A stretch of DNA of 64,000 bases, taken from positions 303,001 to 367,000 of the forward strand of contig JAWRVZ010000140.1 of the NCBI GenBank assembly GCA_037043235.1, written 5' to 3'. The translations under genes and the position numbers were made by a program. Positions 43,420 through 55,690 of this stretch are shown here, one piece after another; position 1 is the first letter of the stretch, and the number at the start of each line of letters is the position of its first letter. The notes under the pieces are model-generated. The model had not been told where the DNA came from. It saw only the letters and a program-made list of their open reading frames with translations, and made no database searches. The DNA is from Rhodeus uyekii (Eukaryota; Chordata; Actinopteri; Cypriniformes; Acheilognathidae).

Positions 43420-43766
43420 CAATATAATATTTTAACACCCATTTTCTGGAAAGACTGTTTTATTTTAAGACTGATTCACCTTGCTGAATTAGTAAAAGTC
43501 TACCAGCCAGCCAGAACACTCCGCTCCTCTGAACTTATGTCTCTGATTTTTCCGAGGTTCAGGTATAAAAAGTTTGAAGGCTAGTGTTTTAGCGTCCAGG
43601 GTCCTAAATTGTGGAATGCACTCCCTGCTCATCTCCATAATATTACAGTGTTAATATATGTATATATATACATACATAGTCAAGACATTTTTTTTTTCTA
43701 TTTTTTCCTTCTTCTGGAAAGCGCCTAGTGCACCTTTTGGTTGTTGTTAGGCGCTATATAAATCAT

Positions 43767-43798
<32 letters not shown>
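43420..43798 (+). mobile_element. L2-type LINE 3' end, 5'-truncated
   Basis: Protein remnants RTLRSSELMSLIFPRFRYKK and, in another frame, GPKLWNALPAHLH are the L2 C-terminus. The 3' end reads GGAAAGCGCCTAGTGCACCT then TTAGGCGCTATATAAATC, and finishes in (GATT)n at 43771-43798, the L2-type tail repeat. 5' truncation is the usual outcome of LINE insertion. The 5' boundary is approximate. Confidence 0.8.
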
Positions 43799-46797
43799 AG
43801 ATTAGTATCTTAATATCTAACCTTTTCTATAAAACCGTTGGGTTTATGATATTACCCAACGGTGATATAATTTATTTTTATTAAAATTGAATTTATTTTC
43901 ATTTAATTTGTTCCTTTTGTAGGCATGCACAATTTGGCCCAGAAAAAAAATACATGGTAGAAATATACATAGTATATATTCTTTCCTTTGAAATTATGGC
44001 ATTATGAATAATCTTTCATTTTTATTACTTGGGCACTATTCCTAAGATTTCCTTTTGACTTTTATAGAAGAAATACAATGCTACAAGGTTAGAACAACAT
44101 ACGAATAAGTCAATGATGACAAAATGTTTCATTTTGGGCTGATTGTATTCCTTTAAGAGAGTATCAATCAAATTCATTCCTTAAATGGATGACAGTTTCT
44201 GTATTTATTTCAGCTCTGGGCTTTAGGAAATCACGAGGGATTAAAACGGATGGTTTAACCGGTCTTGAGCTGAGAGATGCACGAGTCTGCCTGAGCTTTA
44301 GCTTCAGCTTTTATTCGCTCCTCAGCCTAATCTCACTAAATGAATTGTGGGATGTCTCTCCATCAGAGCAGCTGAGACATGCTGATGCAGTAAACGCTCT
44401 CTTTAACGTGATTATGCCATTTTTTGGTTCTTGGTGATCCGTTTTTGTTTGGCCTTTTTTTTTTTTTTTTTGCAAGGTTCTCTGTCAGCTATATTAATAT
44501 CAGACTGCCCCCTTGTGGATATAACTGTTAATATTTTACTAAAGAAGTTGATAGTATAGATAACTTTTATATTGATTACATTCTGTATTTATGAGCCTGC
44601 AGTCTATTGTAAAGACCCAAGGAGAATTTTAATGACTAAAACATCTGTTGACTAATCACTTTTCATGACTCATCCAGACTGCAAAAATAATTTTCTCAAT
44701 CTGTATTTTTGTCATGTTTTCAAGTTAAAAATATCTAAGCAGCATTTAAATATATCATTGTTCTTAAGAATGAAAATTATACTAAATATTCAGACTTGAT
44801 TTTAGAGAGTATATCTTGACTAAGAAAATAATGAAATGTAGCAAATGCCATTGTAATTTTATGATCGAAATGACACCAACATTTAGTTGAATGACCCTGT
44901 TTCTGCCTCCTCAGATAATTGGACTTGAATTATTTCACTGCATTCTTGTTTGCAACCTGGACTAACCTTTGGGTTTTGCTACGACAAGTACCATAAAGCT
45001 ATGTTTATGCAGCTGAATTCCTATTATCTTTTCCTACAATCAGAACTTTGTACTGCCAAAAAATATAAAAAATAAATTTGAATGACTGAAACTTCTGTTC
45101 TCAAAATGCACTTTGATCTGGAGTCAGCAGTGACAAACACTGACTTTTGAATGGGATAGAGGCTTAAAAAAACAGTATAAATTTATGTAATGTGCAAACA
45201 TATTTTACTTTCACTTTAATGTTCTGCAGAAGCTTACCTCTATAAACAGTAAGGGAGTTTGATCACTGGGTTGCTGAAATGATACAGTTTTTTCAGGGTC
45301 CAACTCTGTGTCTTTGATGAAGCTTCTCCGGGCAGATCTCCCCTACAATTTACCACACACCTTCAAAAGCACATTTATCGCTCATTATTGCATTATTGTA
45401 GAGTATATACTCTTTTTTTTCTCACCACATGAGTCACTCCTAGGATAAAAATGCATGTGCCTACCCATGTTACCCTTTATTTAAATAATTCACTTTAGAC
45501 ATTCTACTAACTATATTTGCAACATCATGTCAACTAAATACAAAGTTCTGTCATGAAACTGGCTGATAGGTCCTTAACTTAATCTACTTGCAAACTTAGT
45601 ATTCTGTATAGGGAACAGCTGATTTGGTCAGCATTTTCTGTAGCAGTTGCAGCACATTTTCAGAAACCCTCCACGTTCCCCAGCTCCACCTGCATAGTTC
45701 TTATAATTAATATATGGTATTTTGCATAGCAGCAGCAGATCTTCCTTGTTCACAGCAGTGTGGCGTGTATGTTTTGGCAGTAGAAAGTCCTGTACTTGCT
45801 CTGCAGAAGCAATAACAGTGCAAAAATAACCTCTAGAAACAGCAGCAGCAGCGTAAGAGATCTATTCTGCCAAGAACAAACTTCAGCATTGTCATATCCG
45901 TTACTATGTCAAAAACTGTACTCATTCATTTGCAATTACATGCCAAACTAACTTATCAATGTACTAGTTAGGCGTGGGCTAGTTAGGCGTGGGTTGCCAG
46001 AAAAAGGTGATGTGGTTGAAAATGTATTAAGCAGACAGTCTACTAATGCTCTAATCACTGCTAGTTGACATACCGTAGTTGAAAAGTTACTTAAAGTTAA
46101 TAGAATGACTGAAGTGGACATTTATTATTACTATTATTATTATTTTCATTAAGCTTATCTTTATCTGAGTCATATACATTGGGGATGGCATGAGGCTAAT
46201 GATGAGAGAATTTTCAGGTTTGTACCCTAAGCATTTGAGAAGTAATTGCACCATCATCTTGAAAGGTTCAATTCTAAATGATTTCAGGTGCAAGCATTTG
46301 TGAGTAGATGTTTACAAGTACACATTATGATGCAGCTGAAATTGGTTGCTCTTCTACCCTATTATTGTGACTCCACGATAAGCTTTGTTTGCAGTGTTGC
46401 TCTGTATCTGTCACTGGGGATGTGAACCCGCAGACTATAAACATGTGTAAGCAAAATTACAGAACATTTTCCTTCAGGCTTATGTGGACCCACACAGATA
46501 AGCACTCCCAGAGAGATGTGACCTGATGCACCTGCAAAAGCATTTCACAAAAGATTGGAATTTTATTTCCAATCTGTTTAGTGCTGGCTGAGGCTTAAAA
46601 TAATTAGAGTATACTCCAGTGCATGATACAGCTTTATTGTACCCAGTTTGTAATATATATCTCTATGGCTATCCTAACATTTATTGCACCATTGTACTTA
46701 CTACTGCAAATATACATCCTAGTTTAACGTGTTTTTTTTTTTGTTTTTTTATGTTACTAGCTACCATATTTTGCACGGAGGCACAGTCGCTGTAATG
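43799..46797. other. Intergenic DNA; possible conserved block at 44200-44440
   Basis: No gene was recognised. 44200-44440 is balanced in composition and open on the plus strand for 82 codons, but has no domain. At 45967-45994 CTAGTTAGGCGTGGG is duplicated in tandem. Confidence 0.5.
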
Positions 46798-47127
46798 CAT
46801 TGTTTACATTTAATGTAAAGATAAGCACTTTAAACATACAACACAAAACTAGACCAGAAACACCATCAAAACTATAAAATAAAACAGCACAACTTTGTTC
46901 AAAAACCTTGGACTACAAACACGATGACCATAGGTAAGTATTCACTGCCATATAGTGACAACACTCAACAGGAACTGAAGGAAAACACAAGATATGACTA
47001 CAGAATGAGGGAATCAGACACAGCTGACAAGACTAATTACCTTATTACTGATGTGACAGGTGAATGGAAACACATGGAAGATCACAGAAGAAAACAGTAA
47101 GTAGACAAAAACATGACTGACATGTAA
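46798..47127 (-). mobile_element. Worn solo LTR related to that at 16352
   Basis: Shares the words CAGACACAGCTGACAAGA, GTGACAGGTGAATGGAAA-like and GACTGACATGTAACA with 16352-16678, in the same order and orientation. The left boundary is eroded and approximate. No target duplication was resolved. Confidence 0.5.
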
Positions 47128-47296
47128 CAATATGAATATTTTATTGTTTTAAAATCAGTACATGCACTAAATCAAAAGGAGGAACAGACTTTCTGCTTTT
47201 AAACAAACAATAAAACAAGCAAACAATAACATCATCATCATAAAAAAAAAAAAAAGAGTAAAAAGCATTATTTTTTTATCAACACTTGAACATGGG

Positions 47297-47637
47297 TGTC
47301 ATGGACTTGGCCACACCCCAAACATCAGACACCAGAGTACTGAACACTTTCACCTGTTCCCAATCAGTGCATGCTATATCCACAGCCATCACCTTATACT
47401 CAGTGTCTGGTCTTGAATGTGTTCAGACTCTCTTTCCAGGTCTGGGATCATAAGAGTCCCTTCTAAGTTCTACGCTCTCTCCAAACTACACAAAAGACCT
47501 CATCGTCTCTGCCAGTAAAGACCCAGTCATGATTTCACCTGTGCCATTGCACTTCTCCAATCACATTGTTCTGTGTCCTGTCTCAAAAAAACATAAGTCC
47601 TGTTTGAACTTTTATGTTCAAGGGTTTGGTTATGACA
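47297..47637 (+). mobile_element. Probable solo LTR, 341 bp
   Basis: Starts TGTCATGGACTTGGCC and ends GGTTATGACA, with flanking pentamers ATGGG and GTGGG (four of five match). The interior has CACCTGTTCCCAATCA and CTATATCC words typical of fish gypsy LTR promoters. No internal retroelement sequence is adjacent. Confidence 0.5.
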
Positions 47638-50600
47638 GTGGGTATAAGTTTAATAAAATATGTTTTTTTTTTGCGAAAACCTGCGTTGTCAAAGACTACA
47701 TCCAGTTCAGACTCAGAATGATGATCAACACAAGGATCGAATAGATCGAGTCCAACATCCCCAATTCTTTACCTTCATATAGCTTGTTCTGGGTCAACAT
47801 TTAATTCAGTTCACCATCATGTTGTTCCAAACCCGTAAGACTTTTGTTCATCTTCAGAACAAAAATGAAAATCTTTTTGTCTGTAACCTGACAGCTACAC
47901 AGCTACCACTTTGATGCATCTAAAAGTTCATAAAGAGACAGCAGTACTAATATATCAGAATCAAGTTGATTAGTCCACATTTTCTGAAGAGAAATGATTG
48001 CTTTACATGGTGAAAAGATCTAATTTAGGCTTTTATTCACATTTAAACATTGATTAGCGAACATAAACAGAAGCTCAACCATTTTTTTTTGACTAGTGCA
48101 AACAATCCCCATGCTTGAGAAAGCTCAAGCGTGCAGTGTTTCACAAGACTGAAAATTATTACTTCCTGCAACATACTTGACTGTAGACTGTTTGCTTAAT
48201 ATCTGCTATCACTTTATTGTGATGTTCCCCAAAAATACATTCTAATGTCTGTAAGTAACTTTGCAAGTAGAGGAGCATGTCAACTTATTTTAACCTTAGC
48301 TAACCCTCTACTAATCAGTCTACCAATACTCTACTAACACTCTTGTCCAATGACAGTTACCAGACAGGTGTAACGTTACTTGGATTCAAGAGAATGTACT
48401 ACAGGGACCATCAAAATTAATTGAAACCAAAAAGTCTACACACCCCTGTTAGAGCTGATTTTCGGGATCTAAAAAATGAAACAAAAATAAGTAATATTAG
48501 AACTTTTTAGAAGCTGATACTGTAACTGAGTGACATATATACTACAGGAATTGGGGTAAACACAGTTGAAACATATGATAAATTATATTTGTGACCATGA
48601 CAAATAAGGAGCAGGAAACTGGAACACAGGAACTATCAAATACGAAATAAAAGTCGAGGAAAGTGAGACTAAAAATGAACAGGATGATGATGGTGGAATG
48701 ATGAGATGAATGACATCCACTTCCACAAGCACAGAGTGCAACAGAGAAGACAGCCCACATCAAAGTTGGGGTTGGGGGGGGGAGCCAGGGTGTAGCTACA
48801 GCTGATGATATCCTGGTGATACCAACGGAAACAGAGCTGATGTTGGGGATCCCAAGGCATAGACAGAGCCAATGGGTGTGAGTGGCAATGCTGGTTCAGG
48901 AGACCAAAGAAAGGGCACAGCGATGAAGAGCAGGTGATGTTCTAAGGGTGTAAGAACTGATTGCAGTGGATGACCTACAAGTCCATTGCAGAGGTGAAGT
49001 GACGACTGAATAAGGGTGTGCATCCAACAGAAGTCAGGCTAGAGGACTGCCTGAGCTTTGCAGTGATGGTGAAGGAGGTAAACTTGACGAGATCAATGAC
49101 AGCAGTTCCAATTTCCAACAGGTTACAAAAAGTCTCAGTGCTGTCTTGAAACAGTGATGACTCAAGAAAAGATGGTACCAGGTGGGATAGGGTATGAAAG
49201 CAATACATTTGTATTAAAATCTATCGGTCAAGTCCTCATTGTCCAAGTCCTCATGTGTAGTTGGTCTAAATGTTTTTCAGATTGGGAAACAAAGCTCTCC
49301 AGACAACTGAAGATGGCCTCCCTTAAGTCTGGGATAGAGACTGGGATGCATAGAGTTCACATGCTATATGGTACAATGATGTGATGATCTCATCGTTCAA
49401 GGGCAGGTGACGGCAAGACGACAAAATCCATTGGTTAATTCAAACAAATTGCAGCAATTCATTGCCATTGCTTTCTTTTTTTATTTCAAATATACAGTGA
49501 AAGGGTATGCCTAGCTGTCATAAAATATTGAGATTCAACTTCAAAAGTCAAACTAAAAGTCAAACTAAACATTGAATGAGCTATTTAGTTATTTATTGTA
49601 AAATATGGTCAATTTCCATTTAATGCTCCATAAATAAACATCAAAGCTGAATATGAAGAATGAAAAAAATAGCAATATTAAGCTGTCACTCAGGAAGGGC
49701 TAGCAAAATGTCGGTTCATACTATTTCTTAAGAAATTGAATGAAATAATAATCTCTGCAATTAAATGTTATCTCCTTGATATTTTTGTTTTTTGAAAATA
49801 TAAATTATGCAGTGTTGATTAATATTTTATGATTTGTCACCATTTCAAGAAAAAAAAAAAATCATTAAATGAGCAGTTTTGTTCACTAACATTTTATTTG
49901 CCTTTTTTTTGCCAGCCTGACTAAAAACATGCAACAAGAATTAAAAAAGATGTTGGATCTAATTGTGTACACGCTTTGTATTTATATGCATATTTGAATT
50001 TCTCACAAAAAACTTTTGCCTAATTTACACACTAATTCTCCTCAATATATTTTTGGCAAAAGGAATATGGAAAGCCCTCAGCCCACATGGATTTTTAGGT
50101 CACCCCAACAAGGCCCGAAGGTGTGCTACCTGGAAGGCTCATTCTACCAATCCAGACAACGGATGGAGAGATAAGATACATTGGTATACTACACACGCTG
50201 TCAAAAAGTGGAACACACTGAGTTCACACCAGGTGTGCCGCTAACCCTGGCAGAGGCAAAAGAGTCCCTTAGGGTAACCAAATACGACATTGAGCAGATT
50301 CTCCTGGTCGCTTAAAAGCCTGCTGTTTGATCCAACCGAGAAAGGGAACACTTGAACCGATGAAAAATCGACGAGCACTTCAGTGCGTGTATCAGGAAAA
50401 AAGCGAATGCGACAGAAATTGATTATATCATTATGGTGCTGAAACATGGAGTAAAGGGAGTCTGAAATCAAGGACCAACATGATTTAGGCATAGCAAAAT
50501 AATTTCTATGTACAATTGTGTGATACTTTTGTAACATGCTATTGGAACAATGTTAAAAGGGTCAGGTAAGGAGGAGGTGGGAACCGGAGAATACAGTTAA

Positions 50601-51856
50601 AAAAATAAAATAAACACACTAAAATGAACGACTGCCAAATATGAATACAACAAAAAGATTGCTTTTAATAGCCCTCATATAGCCAACCGGGTGAGAATGT
50701 TTGCCATAAAAATAAGTCTGCTAGACTTGGAACACAGCAATTGAAGATTTTTTTAGTAACATGGAAAATAACTACTGTGAATACTTGCTTTTAAATCTAT
50801 TTGTAAACTATGTATCTATTGCAATAACAGCATGTATACATTTCTTCCAGGGATTCTTATTCTTTATTGATATTATTTGTCATTGTATGAGTCGCTTTCC
50901 CTTTCTGGGCAAAGTTGGCCTTGAGAGATACAGCTCAACTTACAGTCTCTTTTCTAGATAATTGTCAAGAATCTTGTGTGCCATAAATGATAGCATAATA
51001 ATTGCCATGTAGAAGATGGGCGGATTTGGGGGACTGGGGTGGCTTAAGTCCCTATCCATTTAATCATGAAAGTAAAAGTGTTCTTTTTGGTCCCAGAACA
51101 TGTTTTCTACCGAGTGAAGGCCCCCCGCGGAGGTCTGTGCACACCATTAATCCTAAATAAACTTTGATTACTTGATACTTTCTACAGTGTGAAAGTGTCA
51201 TCACGCTACATGCACTCATTTAGTATTAGTGCCACATGCATGTGCAGATGAAGAGGCCACATCATCCTTGAACGAGTCACAAGTCTCATACTGCTAAGTC
51301 AAGGTAGACTTCTTTTTCCACTACATTAAAGCGAATAGATATACGCAGATAGCAGTTGTCACTTTCATTATCTGGGGTTGTCACTCAAAATGGCAGCTCT
51401 CTCTCCCCAGCTCCTCTCTCTGAGGATGAGAGGAGTCAAGGGTGCTGGAGAAGAAGGCAGGGATTGAAAACTAATAGCTGTGTTTTATAAGAAGAATGGA
51501 AGGGAGTGTCAGAGCGATATGAACCCGTTTTCTCTTCACACAAATGCATGGATCATCTCATAGATAGATGCAGCTTTCATCATATATCTAAACTTTACAG
51601 CACATGTTTGGATACTTTTACTGTTTTTAACTGAATTCAATTAGTTGAGTTTGGATGCTGATGGTACAGATTCCTTTGATGCTGGGAAATTTGTGAAGTG
51701 AGTGGCCACCTCCTGAACTCCACCATGACAGCAGTCAGCAGTCTGTCATAATAATCAGGACGAGATTTGTGACAAGAATACATAACACTTTTCAGAGAAT
51801 AGCTCTGTTTATGCACAGATAAAAACTCAATTTTGTTTTATTTTTGTGGAAACAGT

Positions 51857-51927
<71 letters not shown>

Positions 51928-53882
51928 TGTATCAAGGACAGACAGAGCATCAATTTAACCCAGCATCAGAGGAAATAAAAACATATTTTGACTTTGCTCA
52001 AGGCAAAGTTGAGTTTTGAAATCTAATCCCTTTTGGGGGCTTGCTGGCTCTTTAGTGCATTGTAATTACAACAAATATGAGAGACACATGGGAGAGGACT
52101 CATGCTCCCTGCAGGATTTTACTGAAAGTGCGTTTCTCTGCTACAGTGGTCACCTAAAATTGTACTGCGTTAATCCATTCCCTGTTGGCTCTATCCAAAG
52201 GCATCTTTATGCAGTCTTTTAAAGGAAAGAATAGTCTGGTAAGAAATAATAAACCAAGTACTTATATAAATAATTGGTATTTGATCAGGTGAAAATACAG
52301 TACTGTTAAACATGAGGTTGAACATAATAATGAAATAATAAATTAAAGATAACAAGATCACTCCAAAAAAAAAAAATCTCATTTTAAATACTCAAATACT
52401 CTCCTCCTTGGGCACATAAATGCACAACCAGAGCACAGTTTGCAAAGACCGAGAGATCACATATAATATATACACATATTCTCTCAGAGCACATATAATA
52501 CAATAATAATGAAAGTAAAGAAAGAACTTAGCGCTTTGACTTTTTACCACCTGTTTGCTGTAGATTCATGTCAGTTTTGATGGTGTTGCCATAGAGAAAG
52601 TGAAGCTACGTTGCTGAATGTTGGGACACCACCTCCATCTACTGACACCGAATTACTGCCGATACCTCCACCTTTTATTTTTTTGCATTTAAATTAAATA
52701 TATGCATTCTGCATGACATCTTTTGCAGAGAAGAGAAGCTATTTTATCACATTGCAAGATAATTTGATTTGTTCACAGTCATGGCATCACAAGGTATACA
52801 TGTCCAAAAAAAAAAAATTGATCCATTTGATTTTTGGAAACATTTATGTGTTAAAAGTTAAAAGTTTTATTTTGTCATCGTAAATAAAATAAAAATAATA
52901 ATAGTAAAATTTGAGATTCAGCAGAAATACGTGTATATAAACCCTTTATACACAACAATTTTTAAAACTAAACTAAAAATTACTTTTACATGCTTTAGGT
53001 AAAAAATGATGGAAAATGTACTGCGGAATAAAGAAGATCATTACTCTAGCTCTTCTGGAAGCATCGCTTCATCAGGTGCTTAGTGAGGTGGTGCAAAATT
53101 GTTGTCCAGTGTCGTAACATTCATTTCCACTGTAGTTTTAATACTACTAGTGCTTTGGTCTTTTTTTGGCGGGTGAGGAACATAGTGATCGGCAGTTGCT
53201 GACACTGTTTTCTCTTTTGTGTAAGGATGTTCTTATACACCTGCATTGCACCATCAATTGCATTTTGGAAGTGCAATGAACAAATCATCTTGATAATATA
53301 ACACATATTTGCCCTAAGAAGCCTTCGATATAAAGAGAAGTCAGCGATATAGATTTACATATAATATATTTATAAATCCACAATTTACCGAGGGCACGAT
53401 AGTTGAACTGCAATATACCAAGGGATTGCAGTGTTCACATAAATGGTCAGACATGTTTTGAGTTAATGTACACAGTTAAAGAAAAATGCATGTGTAACAG
53501 TATAAGGGATCCCTTTATCAGGTCTTATTGACAGCAGCCTAATTGCCATAGAAAAACAGGAAATGGAAAACAGGAATATTGAGAAGGAACTTTATAAAGC
53601 CGATATGTAATGAACAGCAGACAATAGGGTAAGTGAGACAGGTTGTAGACAGCCTGTCAGGTTAGAATTCAGGTAATTGTGCACATGTGTGGAACTGACA
53701 TGCAGGTGGACTTCATCACACCAATATATCTGCTGCCAAATTATGAGATAATATTAAAAATATCTTTATGGTTGTTTTCTCCCCTAGTATCTGTGTTGAA
53801 ATTACAAATTCTCAGTACCTACTAACTTTAGAAAAACCATGAGCCACAGTGGCTGGTGAGCAAAAAAGTTTACCTCAAGCTC

Positions 53883-53926
<44 letters not shown>

Positions 53927-54654
53927 TGACGGGTGGAGCCAACGAAAAATACAACTTTAAATATACATATATTTAAATATACATATACTTTTTATACAAC
54001 TTTTTACAATACTTTGAAAAATACACACCGATGTCTATAAAAGCGGAAATAACAATCCATTAAATTATAAACTGACATGGTGTTTTATTCAAATCAGACA
54101 CACATTGCATAGGTTACTATAAACTTCATATTCTTCTCCCGCTTCACTGGACACTTACTGTCATGTATTTTGAGAGAAGTGACTGAATTTACGTGTTGTA
54201 AATCCGATAGATTAGATTTTCTGAACTGCGGTGCCCGTCTTGCATTATAGATCAGCTGATCGTTATAAAGGCTTTTAAGACAAAACTTATTCACTTCTGC
54301 ATATTTGAGAATTCGAATATCAGGTAATTGATAAAAAAGCCAACAAGTGTGTGAATATTGTGAATAAATAAGTAAAACTAAATAAATGCGATACATCTGT
54401 CATAGTGCTTTTGCGGCTGCGGTGTGTCAGGTGACAAGCATGATGCGTCGCCATGGAAACAACAAGCAGAAACTAATCTTTACCGCAGATCTCCCATGCG
54501 TTTTGTTTATATCAGTCGCGACGGGTTTAAAAAGGACCATTGAGAGACGAGCGAGGTGTGGGAGTATTTTAAAGTAGGAGGAGACAGAAAAGTGTTTTAT
54601 AAACTGACATGTAATGATTCAGAAAAGTGACCTTATTTCTAGCGGCATTACTTT
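47638..54654. other. Intergenic DNA; possible retroelement scrap and (TA)n arrays
   Basis: 48590-49400 has a G-rich tract at 48765-48782 and a less AT-rich composition, resembling the region round the purine tract of the gypsy remnant at 39790, but no protein motif supports it. (TA)n arrays lie at 51864-51924 and 53884-53923. A 93-codon plus frame at 49963-50244 (WRDKIHWYTTHAVKKWNTL near its end) has a protein-like 3' half with no recognised family. No gene was called. Confidence 0.45.
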
Positions 54655-54728
54655 TAGACTAGTCGACTAGTCGGTTACAAAATTTTCGTTTAAACGACTA
54701 ACAAATTAGTCGAAAGGCACATCCCTAA
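54655..54728. repeat. Terminal fragment of a hAT-like MITE
   Basis: GACTAGTCGACTAGTCGGTT and, in partial inversion, CGACTAACAAATTAGTCGA end at GGCACATCCCTA. TAGGGATGTGCC ends with TTAGTCGACTAG interiors are a familiar fish and vertebrate MITE type. Only one end is visible. Confidence 0.5.
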
Positions 54729-54782
54729 TACAACATAGAATTGACATCCAATTAATCATGCGTTAAATAATGTTTTATAAAG

Positions 54783-54950
54783 CAGTGGTCCCCAACCCCC
54801 GGTCCGCGGAAAAAGGGGTACCGGGCCGCAGATCGAATTCGCAGACCGGTCCGTGAGCGGCTGCAAGTGGCTCTGGCGCTGTAGCTTCGGCGGTGAGGAG
54901 GTGTGCTTCAACAATCGCGCGCACCCTCGCCTTTGAGCGAGTTCATTATC
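54783..54950 (+). mobile_element. hAT-Tip100 (Zaphod-like) transposon end
   Basis: CAGTGGTCCCCAACCCCCGG starts the terminus, followed by GGTACCGGGCCGCAGATCG and GACCGGTCCGTGAGCGG, the GC-rich start typical of vertebrate Zaphod/Tip100 elements. The same end occurs inverted at 63652. No transposase sequence or opposite end was found nearby. Confidence 0.7.
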
Positions 54951-55621
54951 CGAATTGTGAACAAATTGTTTTTTTCATCTTTTTAAATGAATCAATTGTT
55001 TTGTTTACAAAAATATTGTCAATGAATTATTCACAAATTTGATAGATCTGGGGTGTGTTTCCCAAAAGCATCACTAGATAACTACAGTCATAAATTCCAT
55101 TGAACTTCATTGCGTCCATATTTGATTTGCGAAAAGCATCCTGACTAAGTTTGACTGTCGACTCTCTTGATTCTGTTGTGGTGGTTGTCTTTCCATAGAG
55201 AGGATAATGAGTGAAAGAATCACTCAGTTTTCTCCATTCATTACCTAAATTTGTTGTGTTACTTGGAGAATTGTACCAGCTGTTTTTATCTTGCTTTCAT
55301 TTATTGTTAAGACCACACTTACTGACTGATGCTTGCTGCAATAGAAACATATTTATACTAGGGATAGTTAAAATGACACAAAATTTAAATTGTCATTTTT
55401 TTTTCCAAATGTGCCTCTATTAGATGTGCCTCTGCTATAAAGATGATAACAGGACATCAAGTTAATATGGTCTTTTGTGTTAAGTATTTCAAAGTATTCC
55501 AAAGTATTTAGATTACGTTACTAAACTTGAGTAATGTAACAAAGTATGTTACAAATTACTTTTTAAAGCATGTATTTTGTAATCTGTAGTGAAATACATT
55601 TTAAAAGTAACCTACCCAACC

Positions 55622-55690
<69 letters not shown>

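Noticed and set aside
48542..49208. Four overlapping minus-strand ORFs as a possible gene
   Set aside because: No domain and no consistent frame; a worn retroelement is more likely but could not be proved.
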